Source: an uncultured Chloroflexota bacterium (lineage in GTDB: Bacteria; Chloroflexota; Chloroflexia; Thermomicrobiales; UBA6265). Taken from it: a stretch of 64,000 bases of DNA. The stretch lies in contig CALGSZ010000057.1 of assembly GCA_937901745.1 (NCBI GenBank), positions 1 through 64,000 on the forward strand. Reading direction: 5' to 3'. A program made the position numbers and the translations under genes. Of the stretch, positions 1 to 8,107 are shown piece after piece; position 1 is the stretch's first letter; each line of letters opens with the position of its first letter. The notes beneath the pieces are model-generated. The model made no database searches. It was not told the origin of the DNA and saw only the letters and a program-made list of their open reading frames with translations.

Positions 1-37
1 CGCGTTGGCCCGAGACTGGGAGCCCCGGGCCAACGCG
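1..37 (-). terminator. Hairpin terminator after the small Cys-rich protein gene
   Basis: The 12-base arm at 1-12 (CGCGTTGGCCCG) is perfectly complementary to 26-37, with a 13-base loop. It lies 40 bases past the stop of the minus-strand gene ending at 77. The window edge hides whether a T tract follows. Confidence 0.6.
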
Positions 38-76
38 AACGCCGGATTTGGTGAGGGAGACGGGATTAGGAGGAGG

Positions 77-469
77 TCACACGGTAAGGCTGACTGGTGT
101 GACCTCCGGGCAGACCTTCTGGTCGTAGCTAGTGGGCCAAGACCACTTCCACGACTTCGTTGGGTGTTTGCACTTGTTGCTGTCCCTATCGTACCGGTAG
201 CCGGTTGGACAGATTGCGCACAAGCCCTTCTTGCTCGAGCTCCTTAGGGTCACCTCGTGCGTGCCCGCCGGGCATTCGCACTTGGGGACGGGGTAGCTCT
301 GCTTCTTGAAGCTCTTCCTTCTCTTCTTGCCGCCCGCGGCGGCATCGTCAGCGAGCGCGAAGGTCGCGGCCACGACGGGTGCGGCATATGCCAGCTTGGC
401 GCCGGTTCGCAACACGGTGCGGCGTGTCGTCGGTTTTTCGAGGGATTTGGAGAACTCGCGCTCAGACAT
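77..469 (-). CDS. Small Cys-rich protein with Tat-like export signal
   Basis: A 130-residue protein of unknown function. The N-terminus carries a twin-arginine stretch (TTRRTVLRT, near residue 14) followed by a hydrophobic, Ala-rich segment ending near ADDAAA, which resembles a Tat signal. The mature part is basic, rich in Lys, Ser and Trp, and holds seven Cys in a spaced pattern (CEC, CAIC, KCK and a Cys near the end), suggesting disulfides or metal binding outside the membrane. The start is supported by GGGGAGGTGA nine bases upstream. It is monocistronic, with its own promoter (540-568) and terminator (1-37). I recognise no named family; small exported Cys-rich proteins of this style occur in Thermomicrobia. 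Confidence 0.7.
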   Translation of the reverse strand: MSEREFSKSLEKPTTRRTVLRTGAKLAYAAPVVAATFALADDAAAGGKKRRKSFKKQSYPVPKCECPAGTHEVTLRSSSKKGLCAICPTGYRYDRDSNKCKHPTKSWKWSWPTSYDQKVCPEVTPVSLTV

Positions 470-788
470 GGCGAAAACTCACCTCCCCGAGGGTGTGTAT
501 CGTTTCTCAGTCAACTGTCCGGTCGAGTACGTGGCCCACATCGTAGGACTGATTACCTATCCTGTCAATTGAACGTACGCTAGGTCTTGAGAAATCTGGG
601 GAGCGCCGGTGCCGCGATCTGCCGGAAAACCCCAGTGATATCAGCAAATTCGCGCTCTCAAGCGCCAATGCGCGACGTAGTCCGCATGGCTTTCGTCGCT
701 TGCTAAGGGAGCGGATCTGAGCGCCATTGACCGGGCTGACCGGATCGAATCAGTGTCGCAATGTCACAGCTGGGCGCTCGTGAGGGGC
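470..788. other. Divergent intergenic region
   Basis: No convincing gene lies between the small Cys-rich protein (minus) and the catabolic operon (plus). The region holds the minus-strand promoter at 540-568. The stretch 570-788 shows no ORF with a ribosome site and no clear structured RNA. Confidence 0.6.
540..568 (-). promoter_or_regulatory. Sigma-70-type promoter for the small Cys-rich protein
   Basis: On the minus strand TTGACA (563-568) is separated by exactly 17 bases from TACGAT (540-545). The predicted start of transcription leaves a leader of about 64 bases before the ATG at 469. Confidence 0.6.
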
Positions 789-817
789 TTGACAAGGCCA
801 CTATGGCGCCGTAGAGT
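789..817 (+). promoter_or_regulatory. Sigma-70-type promoter of the sugar-acid operon
   Basis: TTGACA (789-794), a 17-base spacer and TAGAGT (812-817) make a near-consensus promoter on the plus strand. It faces the VOC gene and the 12 co-directional genes behind it. The -10 is followed within ten bases by a TGGT-N2-ACCA palindrome. Confidence 0.7.
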
Positions 818-818
818 G

Positions 819-836
819 TGGTCCACTGGTCAACCA
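819..836 (+). promoter_or_regulatory. Candidate FadR/GntR-type operator
   Basis: TGGTCAACCA at 827-836 is a perfect TGGT-N2-ACCA inverted repeat, and a further TGGTCCA half-site starts at 819. It overlaps the predicted transcription start, where a bound repressor would block initiation. FadR-subfamily GntR regulators recognise T-GT/AC-A type palindromes, and such a regulator is encoded in this operon (12748-13494). The pairing of site and regulator is inference. Confidence 0.5.
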
Positions 837-928
837 ATCAACCGATCGACCGTCACTTGCGCCCGGGCATGCTCCTCCGTCGCTCCTCACTCGGCGCCCG
901 GCGCGGCAGAGTCAGCAGGGCACAAGCC

Positions 929-1345
929 GTGACGCGAGACGAATCTCACCAGGTACACCACATCGCGATCCTGGTGCGTGATGTCGACTCCGCGCTGCCG
1001 TTCTACCTCGAGAGCCTGCGGCTCTCGCTCGTCAGCGACGAATGGCTGCCGCAGGTCGGCGCGCGGCTGACCTATCTCGATGGCGGGCCCGTCCTCATTC
1101 AGCTCGTCCAACCGACACGGCCCGGTCCGCTCCTCGACGATCTCGATCGGCATGGCGAGGGCCTGCATCACATCTGTTTCACCGTGGACAATCTCCAAGC
1201 GACGCTCCAACGCTTGGCGCCAGATGTCGACATCCCGATTCAGACGGGGCTGCAGGGGCGGCGAACTGCCTTCCTGCCGCCCGGACCGAATGGGGTTCGA
1301 ATCGAGCTACTCGAGCTTGATACGTCGGTGAGTCAGGAGTCGTGA
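929..1345 (+). CDS. VOC (glyoxalase-fold) family protein
   Basis: A 138-residue vicinal-oxygen-chelate protein. Two beta-alpha-beta-beta-beta modules are visible: HHIAILVRDVDSALPFY at the N-terminus and GLHHICFTVDNLQATL in the middle. Candidate metal ligands are the first His pair, Gln in LIQLV, His in LHHI and Glu in IELLEL. The spacing resembles methylmalonyl-CoA epimerase, but the substrate is open; in this sugar-acid locus it could be an epimerase or lyase. I chose GTG at 929 because residues upstream look non-conserved and AGGG lies nine bases before it; an ATG at 869 or GTG at 818 is possible. First gene of the operon. Confidence 0.75.
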   Translation: MTRDESHQVHHIAILVRDVDSALPFYLESLRLSLVSDEWLPQVGARLTYLDGGPVLIQLVQPTRPGPLLDDLDRHGEGLHHICFTVDNLQATLQRLAPDVDIPIQTGLQGRRTAFLPPGPNGVRIELLELDTSVSQES

Positions 1346-1346
1346 A

Positions 1347-2105
1347 GTGGGTCGGTTGAGCGGCAAGGTCTGTGTCATCACCGGCGGCGCCAGCGGAATC
1401 GGCCGCGCCGCTGCCAAGGCGTTCGTGCGCGAGGGCGCCGTCGTCGGCATCCTGGACCGGAATGAGCCGGCGCTCAACGAGACGGTCGCGGAGCTGGGGG
1501 AAGCCTCGTTTCCGCTGCTCTGCGACGTTACCGATGAGGCGAGCGTCGAGCGCGCGTTTGCCGAGGTTGAGCGACGACACGGCCGGCTCGATGTTCTCTA
1601 CAACTGCGCGGCGGTCCAGCTGATCGGCGAGGACGCGCCGGTGCACGAGTTGTCGCTGGAAGTCTGGGAGCGGACGCACTCGGTCAATCTTCGTGGCGTT
1701 TTCCTGACGTGCAAGCACGGCGCTCGATTGATGATCAAGGCTGGCAACGGCGGCTCGATCATCAACGCCGGCTCTCCGACCGGGCTGACGATGTGCGGCG
1801 CCGGCTGGCATGCCTACTCATCGTCGAAGGCGGGCGTCATGGCCCTGACCAGGATCATGGCCGCCGACCTCGCGAAGTACGGCATCCGCGTCAATGGCAT
1901 CGTCCCTGGCACGATCGAGACGAGCCTGACTCGCAAGCTCACCGAGGACCCAGTCGAGCGCAAGAAGTTGGAGGCGATGCATCCGATCGGCCGAATCGGC
2001 ACCCCGGAGGACATGGCTGGTATCGCCGTCTTCCTGGCTTCGGATGAGTCGGCCTTCGCCACCGGCGCGCATTTCCACGTCGATGGCGGCATCTCGGTTC
2101 GATAG
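1347..2105 (+). CDS. SDR family NAD(P)-dependent oxidoreductase
   Basis: A 252-residue classical short-chain dehydrogenase. The cofactor motif TGGASGIGR is near residue 12, the structural Asn lies in YNCAAVQL, the catalytic Ser precedes the YSSSKAG active-site motif (Tyr and Lys), and the C-terminus ends with the usual FHVDGG. Asp in GILDRN at the end of beta-2 favours NAD over NADP. The GTG start follows the VOC stop by one base, implying translational coupling. It probably oxidises a hydroxyl of the sugar or lactone substrate of this operon; the exact substrate cannot be read from sequence. Confidence 0.88.
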   Translation: MGRLSGKVCVITGGASGIGRAAAKAFVREGAVVGILDRNEPALNETVAELGEASFPLLCDVTDEASVERAFAEVERRHGRLDVLYNCAAVQLIGEDAPVHELSLEVWERTHSVNLRGVFLTCKHGARLMIKAGNGGSIINAGSPTGLTMCGAGWHAYSSSKAGVMALTRIMAADLAKYGIRVNGIVPGTIETSLTRKLTEDPVERKKLEAMHPIGRIGTPEDMAGIAVFLASDESAFATGAHFHVDGGISVR

Positions 2106-2146
2106 GTGTGCCCGCGGGCGCAACATGGGGAGCGAGAAAGGCGACG

Positions 2147-3196
2147 ATGACCGCGACGTTCCGAATCGGACTCACTCGTGATTTCCTCAAGCCGGACGGC
2201 TCGATTGGCTTCAGCGACATCGGCCTCGGTCTGCTCGAGGGCAAGCCGGGAGTTGAGTGGGAGTTCCTCGCGGAGAACACGCGCGAGCTGCGGGCGGACC
2301 AGATTCGCGGCTACGACGCGCTCGGAGTCTTCACGCCGCGCGTGACGGCGGCGACGCTCGAAGGTGCCGACCGGCTGGCAGTCATCGCCCGCTATGGCGT
2401 CGGCTATGACAGCGTCGATATCGAGGCGTGCACGGCGCACGGCGTCGCCGTCACGATCGCGCCGGATGGCGTGCGCCGCCCGATGGCCTGCGTGGTCATG
2501 ACCTACATCCTGGCGCTCTCGCATCGCCTGCTCGATCAGGATCGGGCGACCCGCGCTGGCGAGGGGTGGACACGCAAGCTCGACCTGACCGGGTACGGGA
2601 TCGCGAACAAGACGCTCGGTCTGATCGGGCTCGGCAACATCGCCAGCGAGGTGGTCAAGCTCTCCCGCCCGTTCGACCTTCGCCCGATCGCCTACGACCC
2701 GTATGTTCCTCCCGAGCGAGCTGCCGCGCTCGGTGTCCAGCTCGTTGACCTCGAAACGCTGCTGCGGACGGCCGATTACGTCGTCGTCCTCTGCCAGTTG
2801 ACTCCGGAGACGCGGCGAATGCTCAACGCGGAGCGCCTGGCAATGATGAAGCCGACGGCGTTCCTGATCAGCGTCGCGCGCGGGCCGATCGTCGACCAGG
2901 CGGCGCTGACCAAGCTCCTGCAGGAGCGGAAAATCCGAGGCGCCGGGCTCGATGTCTTCGAGGAGGAGCCGGTCGATCCGAACGATCCCATCTTGAAGCT
3001 CGACAACGTCGTCGTCTCGCCGCACGGGCTCGCCTGGACCGACGAGTGGTCGGCAATCACTGGGCGCAGCGCCCTCGGCGGCATCTTGGAGGTCGCCCAC
3101 GGGCGTCCTCCCGCTCACGTCGTGAACAAAGAGGTCCTGGACTCGCCGCTCTTCCAGGAGAAGCTCCAGCGCTACGCCCAGCAGCGGCCCGGATAA
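2147..3196 (+). CDS. D-2-hydroxyacid dehydrogenase, phosphoglycerate dehydrogenase family
   Basis: A 349-residue NAD-dependent dehydrogenase. The Rossmann motif GLIGLGNIASEV sits mid-protein. The catalytic residues are Arg in SVARGPIVDQ, Glu in GLDVFEEEP and His in VVSPHGLAW. The N-terminal half is the substrate-binding flavodoxin-like domain. It lacks the ACT domain of long serine-pathway SerA, so a catabolic role on a 2-keto or 2-hydroxy acid (glyoxylate or hydroxypyruvate type) fits better. ATG at 2147 has GAGAAAGG six bases upstream; an in-frame ATG at 2108 lacks such a site. Third gene of the operon. Confidence 0.85.
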   Translation: MTATFRIGLTRDFLKPDGSIGFSDIGLGLLEGKPGVEWEFLAENTRELRADQIRGYDALGVFTPRVTAATLEGADRLAVIARYGVGYDSVDIEACTAHGVAVTIAPDGVRRPMACVVMTYILALSHRLLDQDRATRAGEGWTRKLDLTGYGIANKTLGLIGLGNIASEVVKLSRPFDLRPIAYDPYVPPERAAALGVQLVDLETLLRTADYVVVLCQLTPETRRMLNAERLAMMKPTAFLISVARGPIVDQAALTKLLQERKIRGAGLDVFEEEPVDPNDPILKLDNVVVSPHGLAWTDEWSAITGRSALGGILEVAHGRPPAHVVNKEVLDSPLFQEKLQRYAQQRPG

Positions 3197-3220
3197 CGGG
3201 ACGCGCGTTCGGAGGCCACG

Positions 3221-4234
3221 ATGGCAGAGTCGACCGGAGCACGCCTGAAAGGAGCCGCGACGGTCGGGAACGGACTGAGCGCCGCCGGCCGCCGAGTGAT
3301 GGCGATCGATGAGATCGGCGTCATTGGCGCGTTGCTCGCCATCTGCGTCTTTCTCAGCCTGACGAGCGATAAGTTCCTGCAAACCACGAACCTAATCAAC
3401 GTCTCGCGCCAAGCGTCCTGGTTCGGGATCATGGCGGTCGGCATGGTCTTCGTGATCGCCATGGGCGATATCGACCTGTCCGTCGGATCCATCCTGATGC
3501 TGAGCAGTGTCAGCATGGCGCTGCTGCTGCGGAACGGGCAGCCAATCGTATTGGCGATTCTGGCCGGACTCGCGGTCGCGACGGCCTGCGGCTTCGTGAA
3601 CGGCATCCTCAGCGTGATGCTGCGTATCCCGACGATCATCGTCACGCTGGGCACGCTCAGTCTCTTCCGTGGCATCGGCCTCGTCATCACCGACGCCAGC
3701 CCGGTCTCTGGCTACAACCACCTCTTCAACACCTGGTTCTTCAAGTACATCGGTGGCAAGGATCCGATCTTCGAGATCTGGATGAGTGTTTGGGTCCTCG
3801 TCGCCGTTGCGATCGCGGGATGGGTGCTCTTTAGCCACACCGCGTTCGGCCGGCGCGTCCAGGCGGTGGGTAGCAATCGCCAAGCAGCGCGCTTTGCCGG
3901 CATTCGGATCGCGCGGTACCGCGTCATGGTCATGACGCTGATGGGCTTCATCGTCGGCATCGCGGCGGTAACGGTCCTCGCGTTCAACCGAAACGGCAGC
4001 CCGACCGTGGGCGAAGGGGACGAGCTGAAGGTCATCGCGGCGACGATCATCGGTGGCACGGCGTTGACCGGTGGTTCCGGCTCGGTTCCCGGCGCCGTTC
4101 TCGGGGCGCTCATCATCGCCATCATTCAGAACGGATTAGCCCTGCTTCGTGTCGATCCCTCGTGGGCCGTGGCGGTGACCGGCATCGTCATCATCGTCGC
4201 CGTCACCCTCGATTACGTGATCAAGCGGCGCTGA
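3221..4234 (+). CDS. CUT2-type sugar ABC transporter permease
   Basis: A 337-residue RbsC-like membrane permease with roughly nine or ten hydrophobic segments beginning near residue 30. The family hallmark GGTALTGGSGSVPGAVLGA, near residue 280, is intact, as is the GDIDLSVGS segment after the second helix. It forms the channel for the binding protein at 4376 and the ATPase at 5561. A good ribosome site (GGAGG) precedes the ATG. Order permease, binding protein, ATPase differs from E. coli rbs, which is common outside enterobacteria. Confidence 0.9.
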   Translation: MAESTGARLKGAATVGNGLSAAGRRVMAIDEIGVIGALLAICVFLSLTSDKFLQTTNLINVSRQASWFGIMAVGMVFVIAMGDIDLSVGSILMLSSVSMALLLRNGQPIVLAILAGLAVATACGFVNGILSVMLRIPTIIVTLGTLSLFRGIGLVITDASPVSGYNHLFNTWFFKYIGGKDPIFEIWMSVWVLVAVAIAGWVLFSHTAFGRRVQAVGSNRQAARFAGIRIARYRVMVMTLMGFIVGIAAVTVLAFNRNGSPTVGEGDELKVIAATIIGGTALTGGSGSVPGAVLGALIIAIIQNGLALLRVDPSWAVAVTGIVIIVAVTLDYVIKRR

Positions 4235-4375
4235 CGTCGGGCGCGGCTCCGCGTGAAGTCCGGGCCGCACGTGGAGGGAGGTGATCGCCAGACAACGTCA
4301 TCGTGCTCGCGCCTCGGCTCGTCCGCGGCGACCACTTGGTGAAGACTGCTCACGGGAGCAGGAAGGAGGGGCAAA

Positions 4376-5470
4376 ATGAAACGCGCGCGGTTCGTGCTCG
4401 CGCTTGTTGGCGCGGCGCTGCTAGCGGGAATGCCGGCAGTCAGTGCGCAACAGGCGACACCTCCTGCAGATCACAGCGATATTCGCATCGCATACGTGCT
4501 CCACGGGATCAACGCATTCACCGAGCGGATCAAGACGGGCGCGCTGGATGCAGGGCGCGATTACGGCGTCACGGTGGATGTCTTCGGCGACGCGAGCTTC
4601 GACACGTCGACCCACCAAGGCTTCTTCCAAGCGGCGATGGACTCCGGCTACAACGGAATCGCCGTCGTGCCGAACCCTGGTGACCAGTGGATCACGCCGA
4701 TACAGGAAGCGGTTGATCGTGGCATCCCACTGGTCGCGGCGAACGTCACGGCGCTCGACAGCGCGTTGACGACCTGGGTCGGGCAAGACGAGTACAACTC
4801 CGGCGTCATCCTCGGCAACGAGATGAAGAAGCAGCTCGAAGCCGCCGGCAAGACCGAGGGGCTGATCGTCGTTGGGATCTGCACGGCCGCGGCGCAGGTT
4901 CTCCAGGATCGGTACGCGGGTTTCGTGAAAGCGATGGAGGGCACCAATTACGAGGTGTCCGAGGCCTATGAAGTTCTCATCCCTGTGCCGGACAACTACA
5001 GCCGGTGGGAAAACCTCGCTGCCGCCAATCCTGAGGCCATCGCGATGGTCGGGCTCTGCTCGATCGACATCGCGAACTTGGCGCAGCTGAAGGAGCGCAA
5101 CCAGGCCGAGTGGCTAATTGGTGGCTACGACCTCGACCCGCCGACGCTCGATGCGATCAAGAGTGGTCTCGCCCAGGTGACGGTCGGGCAGCAGGAATAT
5201 CTGCAGGGCTACCTGCCGGTCCGTGCCCTAGCCGAGCACTTGATCAACGGGACGCCGCTGGTCCAAGGCTGGTTGGAATGCCCGACCGAGGTGGTCACGG
5301 CGGAGAACGTGGACCAGTACATCGAGCGGCAGACGAACGATCAAGCGCAATACGACTACTACCAGCAATACATGCAAGAGCATTTCGCGGACCTGCAGGC
5401 GGCGGCGCGGCCGTATGACGACCTGCGAACGCCGGGCATGCCGCGCAGCGACGCGACGCCGACGGCGTAG
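4376..5470 (+). CDS. CUT2-type sugar-binding protein
   Basis: A 364-residue periplasmic-binding-protein-like lipid-free protein. A signal peptide (MKRARF, then a hydrophobic core) probably ends at VSA-QQ. The mature protein starts with the family pattern DIRIAYVLHGINAFTERIKTGA and has GYNGIAVVPNPGD, typical of ribose/galactose-type (peripla_BP_4) receptors. No lipobox Cys is present, so it is either soluble or retained in another way. GGAAGGAGGGG lies just before the ATG. It is followed by a large stem-loop (5485-5532). The ligand is unknown; sugar acids or branched sugars fit the surrounding enzymes. Confidence 0.88.
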   Translation: MKRARFVLALVGAALLAGMPAVSAQQATPPADHSDIRIAYVLHGINAFTERIKTGALDAGRDYGVTVDVFGDASFDTSTHQGFFQAAMDSGYNGIAVVPNPGDQWITPIQEAVDRGIPLVAANVTALDSALTTWVGQDEYNSGVILGNEMKKQLEAAGKTEGLIVVGICTAAAQVLQDRYAGFVKAMEGTNYEVSEAYEVLIPVPDNYSRWENLAAANPEAIAMVGLCSIDIANLAQLKERNQAEWLIGGYDLDPPTLDAIKSGLAQVTVGQQEYLQGYLPVRALAEHLINGTPLVQGWLECPTEVVTAENVDQYIERQTNDQAQYDYYQQYMQEHFADLQAAARPYDDLRTPGMPRSDATPTA

Positions 5471-5484
5471 CTGTCTCGATCTCT

Positions 5485-5532
5485 GTCCGGCGATCGGCTC
5501 GGGATCGTTCGCCAATAAGCCGATCGCCGGAC
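5485..5532. repeat. 15-bp perfect inverted repeat between binding protein and ATPase genes
   Basis: Bases 5485-5499 (GTCCGGCGATCGGCT) pair perfectly with 5518-5532 around an 18-base loop. The site lies between two genes of one operon, 14 bases after the binding-protein stop. There is no T tract. Its place suits an mRNA-stabilising or partial-termination hairpin that raises binding-protein output over the ATPase. Confidence 0.7.
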
Positions 5533-5560
5533 CTGCACACCGCGCGCGGAGGCGCTGAGC

Positions 5561-7156
5561 ATGGCGGACACTGGCCAGCCCGATCGTGAGCTGATCCGGC
5601 TGGAGGGAATCACGAAGCGATTCGGCGGGGTGACGGCCCTGCACGACGTCAGCTTCGGCATCCGGCGTGGCGAGATCCACGCGGTTGTCGGGGAGAACGG
5701 GGCCGGCAAATCGACCCTGATGAAGATCCTCGCCGGTGTGCACCAGCCGGACTCGGGGAGCATCATCCTGCGCGGGGAGGAGGTGACGATCACCGACCCG
5801 CTGCATGCCCAGCGCTTGGGGGTGAGTATCGTCTTCCAGGAGCTGAACCTCTTTCCCCACCTCTCGGTGGCCGCGAACATCTTCCTCAATCGGGAGTTGC
5901 GGAAACGCGGCGGGCTGCTTGACCACCGGGCGATGGCCGAGGCCGCGCGGGGCGTGCTCGACCAGATGGGCGTGGCGCTCGATCCGCGCGTGAAGGTCGG
6001 CAAGCTCACGGTCGGCGAGCGGCAAGTGGTCGAGATCGCCCGGACGCTGGCGCAGCGCGCCGAGATCGTCATCATGGACGAGCCGAACTCCGCCCTCACC
6101 GCGAGCGAAACGGAGCGCCTTTTCGCGATTCTCCGCCGGCTGCGCGAGAACGGCCTGACAATCATCTACGTCTCCCATCGGCTGGAGGAAGTCTTCGCGA
6201 TCGCCGACCGCATCTCGGTGATCCGGGACGGGCGGTATCACGGGACGTGGCGGGTGCAGGAAACCTCGATCCCGGAAATCATCACCGCGATGATCGGGCG
6301 TCGTCTCGAAGAAGCCTTCCCCGTGCGGGAGCCGGTTCCCCCTGACAAGCCGGTCGTCTTGGAAGTGCGCGATCTGCGCAAGGGCGACAAAGTCGGCCCA
6401 GTCAGCTTCGCCGTGCGAGAAGGGGAGATTCTTGGCTTCGCCGGGCTCGAAGGGTCGGGCGTTAGCGACGTATTTCACATCCTCTTCGGACTGGAGAAAC
6501 CGTCGGCGGGCGAAGTGATCTATCGAGGACAGCCCGGAGCGCGCGTCCGTGGCCCGCACGACGCCATCAAGCGCGGCTGGGGATTGGTCCCGGCGAACCG
6601 CCGCGATGAGGGCCTGATGCTCAATTGGTCGATCAGGCGAAACACCAGCCTCGCGGTGCTGGACCGGCTCTTGGTGGCGCTCGGGCTGATCGACCGAGCA
6701 GCTGAGCGCGATTTGGCGACGGGCTATGTGCGGAAGCTCAACGTTGCCACGGATAGCATCGATAAGCGCGTCGTCAATCTCTCCGGCGGAAACCAACAGA
6801 AGATCGTGGTCGCGAAGTGGCTCGCGACCGGACCCTCGATCCTGATCCTGAACGACCCGACTCGCGGTGTTGATGTGGGAGCGAAGTCGGAGATCTACCA
6901 CCTCTGCGATCAGCTCGCGCGAGAAGGTCTGGCGCTGCTCTTCACCTCGTCGGAGGTGGAGGAGACGCTCGGGATCGGTGACCGGGTGCTGGTCATGGCG
7001 AAGGGACGAATCGTCAAGGAGTTCGCTCGCGGTGAGGCGACCAAAGCGGACGTGATGTTCTGGATGGCTGGCGGGGCAGCGGCCGAGGAGACGGTCCCCG
7101 ATCCAGGTGAAACGCTCGCTCCGGTCGCTGGCGGTGATAGTGGCGCCGTTGCGTGA
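5561..7156 (+). CDS. CUT2-type sugar ABC transporter ATP-binding protein, two ATPase domains
   Basis: A 531-residue RbsA/MglA-like tandem ATPase. Domain 1 (about 11-245) has Walker A GENGAGKST at 44-52, a signature-like LTVGERQ, Walker B IVIMDEPNS and the switch His in YVSHRLEE. Domain 2 (about 265-505) has GLEGSGVSD where Walker A would be, a good LSGGNQQK signature, and LILNDPTRG where LILDEPTRG is usual, so the Walker B Asp is Asn and the catalytic Glu is Asp. A degenerate second site is common in this family, but the NDP variant is unusual. It powers the permease at 3221. Confidence 0.9.
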   Translation: MADTGQPDRELIRLEGITKRFGGVTALHDVSFGIRRGEIHAVVGENGAGKSTLMKILAGVHQPDSGSIILRGEEVTITDPLHAQRLGVSIVFQELNLFPHLSVAANIFLNRELRKRGGLLDHRAMAEAARGVLDQMGVALDPRVKVGKLTVGERQVVEIARTLAQRAEIVIMDEPNSALTASETERLFAILRRLRENGLTIIYVSHRLEEVFAIADRISVIRDGRYHGTWRVQETSIPEIITAMIGRRLEEAFPVREPVPPDKPVVLEVRDLRKGDKVGPVSFAVREGEILGFAGLEGSGVSDVFHILFGLEKPSAGEVIYRGQPGARVRGPHDAIKRGWGLVPANRRDEGLMLNWSIRRNTSLAVLDRLLVALGLIDRAAERDLATGYVRKLNVATDSIDKRVVNLSGGNQQKIVVAKWLATGPSILILNDPTRGVDVGAKSEIYHLCDQLAREGLALLFTSSEVEETLGIGDRVLVMAKGRIVKEFARGEATKADVMFWMAGGAAAEETVPDPGETLAPVAGGDSGAVA

Positions 7157-7198
7157 GGGGCACGGTGACGCGCTCGTGATGCGATGAAGGAGATGAGG

Positions 7199-8020
7199 AT
7201 GCGCGCGAATCATGTTCGGCGGAAGTTGGCGGCGGGGGAGATTTCCATCGGGACGATGGTCTTCGAGTTCAACACGACAGGCATCGGCCGCATCATCGGC
7301 GAGGCCGGCGCCGAGTTCGCCGTCTTCGATATGGAGCACACCGGCTGGAGTATCGAGACGATCCGCATGCTGATGGCGACGACGCGGGCGGCGGATGTCA
7401 TCCCAATGGTGCGCGTACCCGCCACGCAGTACCACCTGCTGGCGCGACCGCTCGATGTCGGCGCGATGGGCCTGATGGTCCCGATGGTGGAGGACGAAGC
7501 CCAAGCGCGGTTGATCGTGCAGTCGGCCAAGTATCCGCCGATGGGACGGCGTGGCTGCGCGTTCGGCATCGCCCACGACGACTACAGCGGCGGGGATGTC
7601 TTCGAAAAGATGCAGAGCGCCAACGACGAGATCATGCTCATCGCGCAGATCGAGACGGCGCGCGGCGTAGAGAACGTCGATGCGATCGCCGCGGTCGAGG
7701 GCATTGATTGCATCTGGATCGGGCATTTCGACCTGACGGCTTCGCTCGGCATCCCCGCCCAGTTCGATCACCCATCGTTCCAGCAAGCGGTGGACGCGGT
7801 GGTCGCCGCCGGCCAGCGCCACGGCAAGGCGGTCGGGATCATGGCGTCCAGCGTCGCCAACGCGCAGGACTGGATCGCGCGTGGCTTCCGGGCCGTCGCC
7901 TACTCCGGCGATCTCTGGCTGTACCAGCAGGCACTTGCCCAGGGGATCGCGGCGATTCGCGACGCGGCCGGGGCAGTGGCTTCTGGCGCGACAGGTAAGG
8001 CGCCGGACAAGAGGCGCTGA
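7199..8020 (+). CDS. HpcH/HpaI-family aldolase
   Basis: A 273-residue class II pyruvate aldolase of the 2-keto-3-deoxy sugar acid or 4-hydroxy-2-oxoheptanedioate type. Visible motifs are FDMEHTGWS, GAMGLMVPMVED, the metal-binding Glu in QIETARGVENVDAIA and the metal-binding Asp in GHFDLTASLG. The family splits 4-hydroxy-2-oxo acids into pyruvate and an aldehyde. I chose ATG at 7199 because AAGGAG lies six bases upstream; the ATG at 7184 lacks a site. Its place between two ABC transporters suggests that it ends the pathway fed by the imported compound. Confidence 0.85.
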   Translation: MRANHVRRKLAAGEISIGTMVFEFNTTGIGRIIGEAGAEFAVFDMEHTGWSIETIRMLMATTRAADVIPMVRVPATQYHLLARPLDVGAMGLMVPMVEDEAQARLIVQSAKYPPMGRRGCAFGIAHDDYSGGDVFEKMQSANDEIMLIAQIETARGVENVDAIAAVEGIDCIWIGHFDLTASLGIPAQFDHPSFQQAVDAVVAAGQRHGKAVGIMASSVANAQDWIARGFRAVAYSGDLWLYQQALAQGIAAIRDAAGAVASGATGKAPDKRR

Positions 8021-8107
8021 GATCGGGCGCTCGAGTTGAGAGCTGGTCGCGCGTGGGCGCGAACAGGACGGTGCCGCGACGACGCGGCTCGCGAGGAGGA
8101 GCGGGAC

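Noticed and set aside
1814..3382. 522-codon minus-strand open frame
   Set aside because: It is antisense to the SDR and hydroxyacid dehydrogenase genes, with low-complexity Arg/Asp-rich product and no ribosome site.
5228..7822. 864-codon open frame on the minus strand
   Set aside because: It lies opposite the CUT2 ATPase with its clear Walker motifs, and its product is Arg/His/Asp-rich without domains. It is a GC-rich antisense shadow.
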